In this document: piece by piece, positions 10,191 to 18,105 of the stretch
Numbering within the stretch: position 1 is the stretch's first letter
Layout: each line of letters starts with the position of its first letter
Assembly (NCBI RefSeq): GCF_943193175.1
Contig: NZ_CALPDF010000001.1
Location: forward strand, 62,001 to 126,000
From: Neobacillus muris
GTDB taxonomy: Bacteria; Bacillota; Bacilli; Bacillales; Cytobacillaceae
Direction of reading: 5' to 3'
Length of the DNA: 64,000 nt
The notes under the pieces: generated by a model
Databases searched by the model: none
What the model was told of the DNA's origin: nothing
What the model saw: only the letters and a program-made list of their open reading frames with translations
Position numbers and translations under genes: made by a program

Positions 10191-10242
10191 GGGGTCAGTC
10201 CCCCAGCACGTTAAAGCGGTACTTGGGCGGGGGACTGTCCCC
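10191..10242. repeat. GGGGACWGTCCCC palindromic repeat, copy 2
   Basis: GGGGTCAGTCCCC, an inner GTTAAAGCG, then GGGGGACTGTCCCC. It lies between the divergent ganR and the gene at 10336, one of the few copies not at a gene end. The left box has A-to-T and other changes, so it is a decayed copy. Confidence 0.8.
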
Positions 10243-10335
10243 ATACATAAATGCCCGAGTTTAGGGGAAATTAATGAATTGAGTTCTAAGAGGGCGTAAC
10301 GGCTGTGCCCAATTTATTAAGGAGGATGAAGCGGC

Positions 10336-10755
10336 ATGGATTTAAATTATTTGGCCCCAACTAAATTGCTTGAAGATATTTATTTGACGCTTTGTTCTGT
10401 CTATGAGGATGAGCAGCATTACAGTGAGGAGGAGAAGAAGGCTATTCAAGTGACGAAGGAGCATTTAACGAAGAAGGTAATGAATGAATTTGTTGTGGAT
10501 GAGGAGTATTTTTTAACTATGGATCCAAACGCTTTTGAGAAAGGCTATGGAATGCTGCAGCATGATTTTATTCATTTAATTAAAGGCTGCAGTGAAAATA
10601 ATCTTGACTATGACAGTTTTTTGCAAATCATGGACCAACTGATCAGCTGCGCCAAAATGCGGATGAACGCCTATGAACTGCTGGATGAGAAAATCCAGGA
10701 AACGAAAGTACAAGAGGCAGAAGAGAATGAAACCGAGGGGGAAGATGAAGAATGA
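10336..10755 (+). CDS. Unrecognised acidic protein, 139 residues
   Basis: I do not recognise this family. The start is supported by an AGGAGG site (10321-10326) nine bases ahead of the ATG. The protein is cytoplasmic, predicted mostly helical, with no membrane segment or signal peptide, and is acidic, ending in a run of Glu/Asp (TEGEDEE). It has three Cys residues scattered in the sequence and no clear metal motif. It is monocistronic or paired with a possible 34-codon frame that overlaps its stop (ATGA). Nothing in the neighbours points to a function. Confidence 0.6.
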   Translation: MDLNYLAPTKLLEDIYLTLCSVYEDEQHYSEEEKKAIQVTKEHLTKKVMNEFVVDEEYFLTMDPNAFEKGYGMLQHDFIHLIKGCSENNLDYDSFLQIMDQLISCAKMRMNAYELLDEKIQETKVQEAEENETEGEDEE

Positions 10756-10856
10756 ATGAATTTTATAATGTGGTGCACGGACAATTATTCAGTAAACCTA
10801 TCATTCTGAAATGCCGAAATTATTTTACTTTTTCAGATAAAATTATGACAAAATAA
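10752..10856 (+). CDS. Possible small ORF overlapping the preceding stop; remaining gap described
   Basis: A 34-codon frame starts in an ATGA overlap with the gene before, behind GAGGGGG. It encodes a Phe/Lys-rich peptide with no recognisable motif and may not be translated. The gap onward to 11047 is AT-rich and contains TTTTTCAGATAAAATT (10828-10843), a unit that also recurs in the gap at 49.3 kb. I see no RNA gene there. Confidence 0.2.
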   Translation: MNEFYNVVHGQLFSKPIILKCRNYFTFSDKIMTK

Positions 10857-11047
10857 CATGTCCTAACCAAATTCAACACTATTTCTTGGTTTCTTCCAGG
10901 CCAGAATCCAGAAATTATTTTTTTGCTATCATTTAGGATTTTTTTGAAAATTGTTATTTTCCTCTGGTACATTCCGTTTAAAAATAAGCCATGGTACGAT
11001 AAGAAAAGTTTATTTTCAACCTACAAAAATGCTCTAAGAGGTGTACC

Positions 11048-11236
11048 ATGGAGACCAACGAAAATCATCCAAACGAAAACATCAAATTATTAAAGGAAAT
11101 AGCCACCACCAAAACACAACTATTAGACTTATACATTCAGCACGGGCCAGGCAGCCCTGACTATATTTCCCTATCACTAAAACAAAACCTCCTCATCAAC
11201 CAATACATCGAAGAAAAAATAACAGCATTGCTTTAG
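11048..11236 (+). CDS. Spo0E-family aspartyl-phosphate phosphatase (probable)
   Basis: A 62-residue helical-hairpin protein resembling Spo0E-like phosphatases, which remove the phosphate from Spo0A~P and so delay sporulation. Two amphipathic helices (about residues 11-32 and 38-61) are joined by HGPGSPDY, matching the short turn of the family. The usual SxxLD motif in helix 2 is degenerate here: SLKQNLLIN has no Asp at that place, so activity is uncertain. The ATG follows AGAGGTG. The gene ends five bases before repeat copy 3. Confidence 0.6.
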   Translation: METNENHPNENIKLLKEIATTKTQLLDLYIQHGPGSPDYISLSLKQNLLINQYIEEKITALL

Positions 11237-11240
11237 CGAA

Positions 11241-11296
11241 CCGGGGGACAGTCCCCCACTCTGCTAAAGCATTAATGCGCTGGGGGACTGTCCCCC
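11241..11296. repeat. GGGGACWGTCCCC palindromic repeat, copy 3
   Basis: Two intact boxes, GGGGGACAGTCCCCC and GGGGGACTGTCCCCC, flank CTCTGCTAAAGCATTAATGC. It sits between convergent genes and its edge forms the TAG stop of the DUF2812 gene. It is almost identical to copy 12 at 61659, differing at one inner base, which implies recent spread. Confidence 0.88.
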
Positions 11297-11859
11297 TATT
11301 CATGAATTTCCTTTTCGGTTTTTAGGCCTTTTATTTTTTTGTTTAAAGGTATGATTAGGAATAGCAGAATTAAGATGAATATGGAAAATGAGATAAGGGA
11401 TACGTAGCTGTTGATTGGCGGTCTGCTTATTGATGCAGTGAAAGCGCCTAAGAGCAAGTTGATGAGTCCGACAAAGAGATTAAGTCCAGCGGCTGCCCAG
11501 AAAAGGATTAGGATTCTGTTATAGTGGTTTAATTTGGAATCAATGTCTGAGTAGATGGCAAATTCACCGTCTGCTGCTTTCCTCCTAAAATAAATCCAGC
11601 GTTTATTATAGGAGGTAACCAGTTCTGCCCCCGTTTCCTCCATAAATTGAAGATAATCTCGGCTTTCCTGATGGTCCATCGGGTGTCCAAGCAATTCAAT
11701 CCTGTAAATGTATTCATCCTTTGGAGCATCCTCAAATATATATTTGCACCACGAATAATCGGTTAAAGCGAATCCGTTCGCTGACATTTCATTTAAAAAC
11801 TTTTCTTCCTTCTCGAAATCAAAAAACGCTTTTCTGATAATATGCTTCATATCAGTCAA
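11296..11859 (-). CDS. DUF2812 membrane protein
   Basis: 187-residue protein with an N-terminal soluble DUF2812-type region (FFDFEKEEKFLNEMSANG and WCKYIFEDAPKDEYIYRIEL) followed by two hydrophobic helices near residues 120-145 and 152-172 and a charged tail. Proteins of this type are regularly encoded next to PadR regulators, as here: the start overlaps the PadR gene by 4 bases. The biochemical role of the family is not known to me. It is probably controlled by its PadR partner through the palindromes at 12205-12249. Confidence 0.8.
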   Translation of the reverse strand: MTDMKHIIRKAFFDFEKEEKFLNEMSANGFALTDYSWCKYIFEDAPKDEYIYRIELLGHPMDHQESRDYLQFMEETGAELVTSYNKRWIYFRRKAADGEFAIYSDIDSKLNHYNRILILFWAAAGLNLFVGLINLLLGAFTASISRPPINSYVSLISFSIFILILLFLIIPLNKKIKGLKTEKEIHE

Positions 11860-12176
11860 CCTCCAGCAATCTCAATGCCATTTTTAATAAGCTCGTTTAA
11901 CCTTTGAAGTTCCCATTTAACGATGGATTTGCCCAAATCAGTGATGACATACTCTTTTTTTCGCGAATTTTCTTCTCCCGGAACAGGCTCTATCCACCCT
12001 TTATCCAGCAGAGTATTAATAGCTCCGTACAATGTGCCAGCTCCAAGCACTACCCGTCCGCCGCTCAGTTCCTTTATATTTTGCATAATGCCATAACCAT
12101 GCATCGGCTCGTGGAGGGATAAAAGAATATAATAAACTGCTTCCGTCAATGCAGCATGTTCGGTTGTGTCCTTCAT
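11856..12176 (-). CDS. PadR-family transcriptional regulator
   Basis: 106-residue winged-helix repressor. The N-terminal part includes AVYYILLSLHEPMHGYGIMQ, the family hallmark, then the recognition region GAGTLYGAINTLLDKGWIEP and the wing with KKEYVITDLGK. It belongs to the small PadR subfamily-2 with a short C-terminal dimerisation helix. It is the first gene of a two-gene operon with the DUF2812 membrane protein. Two palindromes directly upstream are probable autoregulatory operators. Inducers of this subfamily are often phenolic or membrane-active compounds, but none is indicated here. Confidence 0.9.
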   Translation of the reverse strand: MKDTTEHAALTEAVYYILLSLHEPMHGYGIMQNIKELSGGRVVLGAGTLYGAINTLLDKGWIEPVPGEENSRKKEYVITDLGKSIVKWELQRLNELIKNGIEIAGG

Positions 12177-12204
12177 TCTTCAGCACCTCTTAACTATTAC
12201 GGAT

Positions 12205-12249
12205 GACGATATATCGTCTACAGTTATATTATATCGACAGCTGATATAA
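12205..12249 (-). promoter_or_regulatory. Probable PadR operators upstream of the padR-DUF2812 pair
   Basis: GACGATATATCGTC at 12205-12218 is a perfect 14-base palindrome. TTATATC and GATATAA at 12229-12249 form a second perfect inverted repeat with 7 bases between. Both contain the ATAT core common in PadR operators and lie 29-73 bases ahead of the PadR start, where a promoter is expected. Confidence 0.65.
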
Positions 12250-12294
12250 CAATCAATAGGGAGTCTCCCTGTTTTCCGTCTTTTTAAAAATAAA

Positions 12295-12325
12295 AAGAGA
12301 AAATCATTTGATGTGATCTTCTCTT
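12295..12325 (-). terminator. Intrinsic terminator downstream of the GNAT gene
   Basis: AAGAGAAAATCA pairs with TGATCTTCTCTT (one bulge) around a short loop. On the minus strand it is followed by a T-rich tract (CTCTTTTTATTTTTAA). It lies 110 bases past the GNAT stop. Confidence 0.65.
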
Positions 12326-12434
12326 AAAAAATGTCTATTGTTTTATCAAAAATGCAAATGGAAGTTTGCCTCCTATTACCAATTGGCGCTTACGGCCCTT
12401 GTCCAGGATCCGCCAAAATACCGCTAGTTCATTA

Positions 12435-12923
12435 TCACGAAAGCCATTTTACCATATTGAACCAGGCGGCGCCGCCATGGTTGGAACTGGATACACCTTT
12501 GTTCACATAACCATGCTTTTCATAAAATCCAACTAGATTCTTCTTGCATGTAAGCGTAACGGTTTCACGTCCTTTCGCACTTGCCTGTGCCTCCAAATGA
12601 GCCAACAGCGCTGCAGCGATTCCTTTGTTTTGGCAGGCCGGCAGCACAGCCAACCCTAATATGCTTTGATGGCCTCCTGATGCTGGATTGGGTTTTATTT
12701 TGCTAAATACGTCATCCGTTATGTATTCCGTTTCAAGGACTGGTCCATTGACCAGACCGACAATTTCATCGCCCTCCTCAGCCACAAAAAAACTATCCGA
12801 AATAAGTTGAATCCTTTCTTCAAACGCCCTTTCCGTGGCGGCCTCCTCTTTTTCAAAACAAAGCTGCTCAATGGCGATTAGTTCAGGCAAGTCTTCTTTA
12901 TGTACCATTCTTATTTTTCCCAT
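12435..12923 (-). CDS. GNAT-family N-acetyltransferase
   Basis: 162-residue acetyltransferase. The acetyl-CoA binding motif A is SILGLAVLPACQNKGIAAALL, where QNKGIA is the pyrophosphate-binding Q/RxxGxG/A signature; the C-terminal CKKNLVGFYEKHGY segment is motif B. The substrate is unknown. The ATG at 12923 is chosen because GGAGGG lies nine bases ahead; an in-frame TTG at 12950 would have no ribosome site. The gene follows the TraB-like gene, but a strong terminator stands between, with its T-run only about 25 bases from this start. Confidence 0.85.
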   Translation of the reverse strand: MGKIRMVHKEDLPELIAIEQLCFEKEEAATERAFEERIQLISDSFFVAEEGDEIVGLVNGPVLETEYITDDVFSKIKPNPASGGHQSILGLAVLPACQNKGIAAALLAHLEAQASAKGRETVTLTCKKNLVGFYEKHGYVNKGVSSSNHGGAAWFNMVKWLS

Positions 12924-12953
12924 AGTCTTAGTGCCCTCCATTTCCTTCAAAAA

Positions 12954-12981
12954 AAAGGATGAAAACGAGTTTTCATCCTTT
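12954..12981 (-). terminator. Intrinsic terminator of the TraB-like gene
   Basis: AAAGGATGAAAAC (12954-12966) and GTTTTCATCCTTT (12969-12981) form a perfect 13-base-pair stem with a two-base centre, followed on the minus strand by eight T. It starts 6 bases past the TraB stop and ends just before the GNAT ribosome binding site. Confidence 0.88.
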
Positions 12982-12986
12982 CAATC

Positions 12987-14153
12987 TTATAAATTCTCTA
13001 AAAATGTTTTGATGACGTCTGTTCCGCCGATGAATAATCCAATGGTTGTGCCCAAGTTGCACAAAACGACAATCAGTAAAATCCGGCTGACCTTGTTCCG
13101 CCAGAATCCTTTTACGGTAAAAACATCCTTTGACAGAGTTTCAAAGTCCTGTACACTTGGCCTGCGAATATACGCTTGGGCTAATCCGGCAAACCAGCCG
13201 GCTGCCAAAAGCGGGTGCAAGGTGGTAATCGGTGCCGCCACAAAGGCGGTCAAGATGGTGAGCGGATGGCCCAATGCGATGGCCGCCCCCAAAGCAGCAA
13301 ATGATCCGTTCCATAAAATCCAGCTGATGGTCTGGTCGAAGCCTGCGGATGGGCTCGCAATAAAGATATACACAATCATGGCGATAATCAGAATGGGCAG
13401 GCTCCAGCCAATAATTTTCGGAACAACAGATTTAGGCGGCAGCGCCGTCAATCGTTGCAAATCCTGTTCCTTTTTAATTTCTTCCGTAATGCCAGGAACG
13501 TGGGCTGCTCCTAAAACCGCCACAATTTTTTCACCAGGGGCTTCCTTAATTTTTTGTGCAAGATACTGGTCCCGTTCATTGATTAACGGCGTCTTCAACC
13601 GAGGAAAACTTTCGGTAAATTCATTCAGCATTGCGTTAATCGTATCCTGTTCCTTCATCTTTTCCAGCTCTTCTTCTGTGATGCTTTCTTTGCTGAAGAT
13701 GCCGGCGATGACTGAGGTAAGAAGGTTTGCTTTCCCCCAGAAGCCAAGATTGCCCCAAATTCTCGAAAAAGTGATTTGGATGTTCCGGTCAGCCAGCACC
13801 AGATGGGCGCCAATTTCCTTTGCGGATTGGATTCCTTGAATCATTTCCGACCCTGCCCTGATATTGAGCTGATTGGCCATGCGGTTTTGAAAAGAGGAGA
13901 TGGCCAGATTCATCAGCAAAAGCGAGGCCTTCTTTTCCTTAATCACCTGAATGATATCCATTTCTTTCCATTTACTTCCCTCAGAAATAGCCTGGTAACG
14001 CTGCTCGTCCAATTCGATACAGACCGAATCCGGCTGTTCTGCCTCAATCACCTGCTTCACCTGCTCCGCGCTGTTCTTCGAAACATGTGCCGTCCCTATC
14101 AAAATATATTCCTTGCCATCTAAGTGAATCCTCGTAATATTCTCCTCGCCCAT
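12987..14153 (-). CDS. TraB/PrgY-family membrane protein
   Basis: 388-residue protein of the TraB/PrgY/GumN group. The N-terminal domain has GTAHVSKNSAEQV and VCIELDEQRYQAI, the two conserved acidic/His motifs, and a third conserved site AVLGAAHVPGI near residue 220. The C-terminal third holds about four hydrophobic helices, separated by the SPSAGFDQTISW and RRPSVQDFETLSKD loops. In Enterococcus, PrgY limits pheromone activity and the fold resembles metal-dependent proteases (Tiki-like); whether this one degrades a peptide is inferred. It has its own terminator and an AAGGAAGG ribosome site. Confidence 0.88.
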   Translation of the reverse strand: MGEENITRIHLDGKEYILIGTAHVSKNSAEQVKQVIEAEQPDSVCIELDEQRYQAISEGSKWKEMDIIQVIKEKKASLLLMNLAISSFQNRMANQLNIRAGSEMIQGIQSAKEIGAHLVLADRNIQITFSRIWGNLGFWGKANLLTSVIAGIFSKESITEEELEKMKEQDTINAMLNEFTESFPRLKTPLINERDQYLAQKIKEAPGEKIVAVLGAAHVPGITEEIKKEQDLQRLTALPPKSVVPKIIGWSLPILIIAMIVYIFIASPSAGFDQTISWILWNGSFAALGAAIALGHPLTILTAFVAAPITTLHPLLAAGWFAGLAQAYIRRPSVQDFETLSKDVFTVKGFWRNKVSRILLIVVLCNLGTTIGLFIGGTDVIKTFLENL

Positions 14154-14257
14154 ACATACCTTCCTTTAACAAGCCAGATACAAAAGATTTATTGTCTATT
14201 ATATCACTAACCCCGAACCAAAAAACAGCAAAATAGTGATCCCCTTTAACACATCAC

Positions 14258-14295
14258 CGTGCCGGGGGCCTGTCCCCCGCCGCTTTAACGCATTG
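14258..14295. repeat. GGGGACWGTCCCC palindromic repeat, copy 4 (half copy)
   Basis: One box only, GGGGGCCTGTCCCCC, followed by GCCGCTTTAACGC. It lies in the 372-base gap between the divergent TraB-like gene and the ABC transporter at 14526. Both A:T centre bases of the usual box are shifted, so it is a diverged half unit. Confidence 0.7.
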
Positions 14296-14389
14296 CCCAT
14301 CCAAAGGAATTCCTTTTTGGGTTCTTTTGCAAAAGCTAGCATGATTCGTTATTTATATTGCAAAATAAGGATAGGTGGTTATTGATGCT

Positions 14390-14450
14390 TTTTATTGTTT
14401 TAAAGCAATAAAATTTTTTTATTGACAACATGGGAGTGGCTTGGTACATT
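14390..14450 (+). promoter_or_regulatory. Promoter and operator candidate for the catabolic island
   Basis: A consensus -35 TTGACA (14422-14427) and a -10 TACATT (14445-14450) are separated by exactly 17 bases. Just upstream, TTTTATTG (14390-14397) and CAATAAAA (14406-14413) form an inverted repeat that could bind an activator or repressor. The leader to the first start (14526) is about 70 bases. No regulator gene is found in the island. Confidence 0.65.
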
Positions 14451-14525
14451 TTTCATATATCCGACAAAAAAACTAGGAATAATGCTATTTTTGTTACGAG
14501 TTCCTCTACTAAGGAGAAAGACAGA

Positions 14526-15317
14526 ATGAGTGAAAATTTGAAACTTAAATTATCTGACTTGTCTGTCAGGTATTCAACCAAAGGCCAAAGTACTCTGGCC
14601 GTATCAAAAGTCAATTTAACAGTAAAGAACGGGGAATTTGTATCTGTCGTGGGCCCAAGCGGATGTGGAAAATCCACCTTATTAAAGGTGGTTTCAGGAT
14701 TGCTCAAGCCATCCGAAGGGCAAGCCTTGCTTGATGGCAAGGAAATCAAGGATGTGCCGGAAAGCATCGGAATGGTTTTTCAAAATGATGCTTTGCTTCC
14801 TTGGAAATCCGTCTTTGACAATGTCCGCCTTCCACTCGCAATTGCCAATAAGTCCACTCAGGAACAAGAAGAGCGGGCAAAAGACCTAATCCAAATGGTG
14901 GGTCTCGAAGGCTTTGAACAATTTTATCCCAAACAGCTATCAGGGGGAATGCGAAAAAGGGTTGCATTAGCCCGGGCATTTGCCCACGATCCTTCCCTCT
15001 ATCTGATGGATGAGCCGTTCGGTCCGCTTGATGCCCAAACAAGAGTAACGATCGGAGAAGAATTTATTAAAATGTGGGAACGGGTAGGCAAAAGTGTTTT
15101 ATTCATTACACATGATATCGAAGAAGCCATCGCCTTGTCCGACCGTGTAGTGGTCATGTCTGGAAGGCCAGGAACCATTAAAGCAGAATTTAAAGTGCCT
15201 TTGGAAAGGCCCCGCCCATTCTACGATATCCGCTTTGATTCCCGCTTTAAAGAAATCCAGCGGGAAATTTGGGAATCATTAGCTGACATCCACAAGGAAA
15301 GCGAGGTTAGCAGGTAA
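14526..15317 (+). CDS. ABC transporter ATP-binding protein, nitrate/taurine/aromatic-acid type
   Basis: ATPase of a TauB/SsuB-type importer, 263 residues. Walker A is GPSGCGKSTLLK, the signature LSGGMRKRVALARAFAH and Walker B LYLMDEPFGPLD, followed by FITHDIEEAIALSDR. The frame is open further upstream, but ATG 14526 (MSENLKLKL) has AAGGAG ahead and starts the domain. It overlaps the permease gene by one base. The family imports sulfonates, nitrate, pyrimidine precursors and also aromatic acids such as phthalate; given the enzymes downstream, a heteroaromatic acid is my preferred substrate. Confidence 0.9.
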   Translation: MSENLKLKLSDLSVRYSTKGQSTLAVSKVNLTVKNGEFVSVVGPSGCGKSTLLKVVSGLLKPSEGQALLDGKEIKDVPESIGMVFQNDALLPWKSVFDNVRLPLAIANKSTQEQEERAKDLIQMVGLEGFEQFYPKQLSGGMRKRVALARAFAHDPSLYLMDEPFGPLDAQTRVTIGEEFIKMWERVGKSVLFITHDIEEAIALSDRVVVMSGRPGTIKAEFKVPLERPRPFYDIRFDSRFKEIQREIWESLADIHKESEVSR

Positions 15318-16153
15318 TGAGCGCATCCAATTCAGCAAAAGTGAATCCATCTGTTTCAGATTATTCAGATGATATTGCACAAAAGCAATATAAAGGGTAT
15401 CTCCGAAAAGAAAAATTATCCACAGCCATCGGAAGAATAATAGTAGGGATCATCATCCTTGGGCTTTGGGAGGGGCTATCCGGCAGGCTGTTCAATGAAT
15501 TTTGGCTGAGCAAGCCTTCTGCCATTATTAAACGGATCTATGAATTGGCCGTATCAGGAGATTTATGGTTTCATGTGAGCTTTACCCTCCAGGAAGCTTT
15601 AATCGGACTGGCGATTGGAATGGTCATTGGAACCTTGGCAGGGATCTTATTAGCGCTAAGCGGAAAAATTGATAAATGGCTTTCACCCTATATCATGGCC
15701 CTTTACAGTCTTCCGCGTGTAGCGTTAGCGCCGCTTTTTGTTGTATGGTTCGGCATTGGGATGACATCAAAAATCATAATGGTTATTGCCATGGTCGTAT
15801 TCGTGGCTCTCTATAACGCTTATGAGGGCATAAAAAATATGGACCATGACTTGATTGATATGATGAAGACCTATAAGGCAGGCAAAATGAAGGTCCTGAC
15901 TTGGGTCATCCTCCCTTCGATTACCGTTTGGATCTTAAACAGCCTTCGGCTCAATATCGGGATGGCATTAATTGGAGCGGTCATTGCGGAACTAGTTGGT
16001 TCTAACCAAGGGCTCGGCTATTACATCACCTACTCATCAAGCCTGCTTGACATTACCGGGGTATTTACCGGATTAGTATTAATCATGATAATTGCCGTGA
16101 TTTTGGAGCAATTTATCATACAGTTAGAAAAAAGGTTATTAAAACACCGATAA
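15317..16153 (+). CDS. ABC transporter permease, nitrate/taurine/aromatic-acid type
   Basis: Membrane permease of the TauC/SsuC family, 278 residues with six hydrophobic helices after a 45-residue cytoplasmic N-terminus. The cytoplasmic coupling loop is DMMKTYKAGKMKVLTWVILP, equivalent to the EAA loop of this family, and PRVALAPLFVVWFGIG is the usual conserved helix pair. Its start overlaps the ATPase stop by a base (TAATG arrangement). The next gene, 21 bases after its stop, is the binding protein. Confidence 0.9.
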   Translation: MSASNSAKVNPSVSDYSDDIAQKQYKGYLRKEKLSTAIGRIIVGIIILGLWEGLSGRLFNEFWLSKPSAIIKRIYELAVSGDLWFHVSFTLQEALIGLAIGMVIGTLAGILLALSGKIDKWLSPYIMALYSLPRVALAPLFVVWFGIGMTSKIIMVIAMVVFVALYNAYEGIKNMDHDLIDMMKTYKAGKMKVLTWVILPSITVWILNSLRLNIGMALIGAVIAELVGSNQGLGYYITYSSSLLDITGVFTGLVLIMIIAVILEQFIIQLEKRLLKHR

Positions 16154-16183
16154 GCAAAGTACAGCATATGGAGGTTGACTGTT

Positions 16184-17185
16184 TTGAAACGATTCAAGGA
16201 AAAAAAATTATGGTTTATCACCTTATTAAGTGCATTCATGCTGATTTTGTCAGCTTGCGGAAACAATAATGCACAAGATGACGACAGCAAAACCGACGAT
16301 CAGCAAGGCGGAAAAGAAAAAACAACCATTAAGCTTGGCATGGTTTGCGGCGGCATCACCCCATTGCTTGGCCAAATGGGCATTAATGACGGCTCTTTTC
16401 AAGAAGCCGGATTAAACGTTGAAAAAGTTTGCTTTACAGCAGGATCTGATGCAGTACAAGCTCTTGTTGGCGGCAGCATCGATGTTAACCTTGCTTCAAT
16501 GGAGCATGTGTTAAAACTTCGCAATAATAATTTAAAAGTAAAAGCCTATGGTGCCCTGCAAAACGGCTTTGGCTATTCATTAGTGGTTAAAAATGATGCC
16601 GGTTTTGACAGCTTAAAAGATGTAAAAGGCTCAACACTTGCGGTAACAAAGCCTGGCACGCTGTCTGATACAGGCTTGCGGATGGGATTAGAAAAAGAAG
16701 GATTAGATCCTGAAAAAGATGTAAAAATTGTCGCCGGAGGAAGCGGCTCCAGTATGCTTGCTTCCATCGAAGGCGGACAGGTGGCTGGCGGTATGATAGC
16801 AGAACCTGCCCTATCTGAAATGGTCTCTGGAGGAAAATACCGTGTTCTTTACGAACCAAAATTTGATTACCCGGGAATTATCGTGATGGCAAAAGAGGAT
16901 TGGGTCGGCAAAAATAAAGACGCTATGAAAACTTTCCTAAAGGTTCTTGAGGAAAAAGGGAAAGAAGATCCAAAAACAGCTGTGGATGTTATGCAAAGTG
17001 AATTTAAGGAATACTCGCCAGAAATTTTAGAAAAGGCGATTTCCAGCCAGCTTTCTACTGTACCAGATGGTCTAAAAATTACCGAAGATGGGGTCGATTT
17101 AGTTAATAAGGCCTCCATGCAATTAGGAATCATCAATAAAGAAGTTTCCTTTAAGGATGCAGTCGATTTATCCCTGCTGCCTTAA
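16184..17185 (+). CDS. Substrate-binding lipoprotein of the ABC importer (NMT1/SsuA-like)
   Basis: 333-residue extracellular lipoprotein. The signal peptide ends in LILSACGNN with Cys as lipid site, then an Asp/Lys-rich linker. The body has the NMT1/SsuA-like pattern: FTAGSDAVQALVGGSIDV, then SLKDVKGSTLAVTKPG and GGQVAGGMIAEPALSEM. I choose the TTG at 16184 because GGAGG ends 9 bases ahead and KRFKEKK gives a proper signal-peptide n-region; a TTG at 16175 lies too near the ribosome site. A strong hairpin follows, separating transporter from enzyme genes. Confidence 0.88.
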   Translation: MKRFKEKKLWFITLLSAFMLILSACGNNNAQDDDSKTDDQQGGKEKTTIKLGMVCGGITPLLGQMGINDGSFQEAGLNVEKVCFTAGSDAVQALVGGSIDVNLASMEHVLKLRNNNLKVKAYGALQNGFGYSLVVKNDAGFDSLKDVKGSTLAVTKPGTLSDTGLRMGLEKEGLDPEKDVKIVAGGSGSSMLASIEGGQVAGGMIAEPALSEMVSGGKYRVLYEPKFDYPGIIVMAKEDWVGKNKDAMKTFLKVLEEKGKEDPKTAVDVMQSEFKEYSPEILEKAISSQLSTVPDGLKITEDGVDLVNKASMQLGIINKEVSFKDAVDLSLLP

Positions 17186-17212
17186 AGAGGCTGGCGAATC
17201 AATATTGTTTCG

Positions 17213-17257
17213 TTAGAACGATCGGCCCTGGATTCATTTCCAGGCCAATCGTTCTAA
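17213..17257 (+). terminator. Strong hairpin between transporter and enzyme genes
   Basis: TTAGAACGATCGGCCCTGGA (17213-17232) pairs with the segment ending at 17257 (TCCAGGCC-AATCGTTCTAA) with one unpaired base. A short T-stretch (CATTTTT) follows but not at once, so it may stabilise or attenuate rather than fully terminate. The following 130 bases up to pxpB show no clear promoter. Confidence 0.6.
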
Positions 17258-17388
17258 TTCCATTTTTAGAGCTTAACGGTTTCTAGGATGATTATTTTTT
17301 AAGAAAGAAAGACTAAGAACAGTTGTTCACAGTGAATCAATGAAGGTGCAGCCTTTCTTTTAACGACATCACGTGGGGATGTGATTAT

Positions 17389-18105
17389 ATGGAGTACACA
17401 AGCATGGAACCATTAGGGGATTCCGCCATTATGGTCCGGTTTGGCAGCGAAGTGAACGTGGAAACACACGAAAAGGTCCAGGAACTTTCCCGATACATAG
17501 AAAACGATCCGCCTCCTGGGGTGGTTGAATTTGTCCCGGCATTTACGAATGTAACCATTTATTACGATATCGTTCAAGCCGCAACAATGGCGGATGACAG
17601 CTTAAGCCCCTATGAATTCATGGCAAACCAACTGGATAAAATCATCAAGGGGCTCGAGACTTCAGCTGGCCAACAACCAGAAGTCGTAGAGATTCCCGTA
17701 TGCTATGGCGGGGAATTTGGACCCGATCTTGATTTTGTTGCAGAGCATAATCAGCTTACACCTGAAGAGGTGATCCAGATCCATTCCGCAGGGTCTTATT
17801 TAACCTACATGATTGGTTTTGCCCCTGGTTTCCCTTATTTAGGCGGGTTATCAGAAAAAATAGCCGCTCCTAGACGGGAAACACCCAGACTCGAAATTCC
17901 CGAGGGCACGGTTGGCATTGCCGGCATGCAAACTGGGGTCTACCCCATTTCAACCCCTGGAGGCTGGCAGTTAATCGGCCGAACCCCCATCCGGTTGTTT
18001 CGGCCGGAGCAAAACCCGCCGACACTGTTGAAAACGGGAAATGTCATCAAGTTTAAACCGATTTCGCTTGAGGAGTATCAGGAGCTGCTGGAGGTAGAGA
18101 GATGA
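17389..18105 (+). CDS. pxpB: 5-oxoprolinase subunit PxpB (KipI family)
   Basis: PxpB, with PxpC and PxpA, forms an ATP-dependent 5-oxoprolinase that opens pyroglutamate to glutamate. 238 residues; the N-terminal GDSAIMVRFG segment, IGFAPGFPYLGGL, and GSYLTYM are family hallmarks, as is the C-terminal TPGGWQLIGRTP. It was first described in B. subtilis as KipI, an inhibitor of the kinase KinA. Overlaps pxpC by 4 bases (ATGA). In this island of oxidoreductases it may act on a lactam other than pyroglutamate. Confidence 0.92.
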   Translation: MEYTSMEPLGDSAIMVRFGSEVNVETHEKVQELSRYIENDPPPGVVEFVPAFTNVTIYYDIVQAATMADDSLSPYEFMANQLDKIIKGLETSAGQQPEVVEIPVCYGGEFGPDLDFVAEHNQLTPEEVIQIHSAGSYLTYMIGFAPGFPYLGGLSEKIAAPRRETPRLEIPEGTVGIAGMQTGVYPISTPGGWQLIGRTPIRLFRPEQNPPTLLKTGNVIKFKPISLEEYQELLEVER

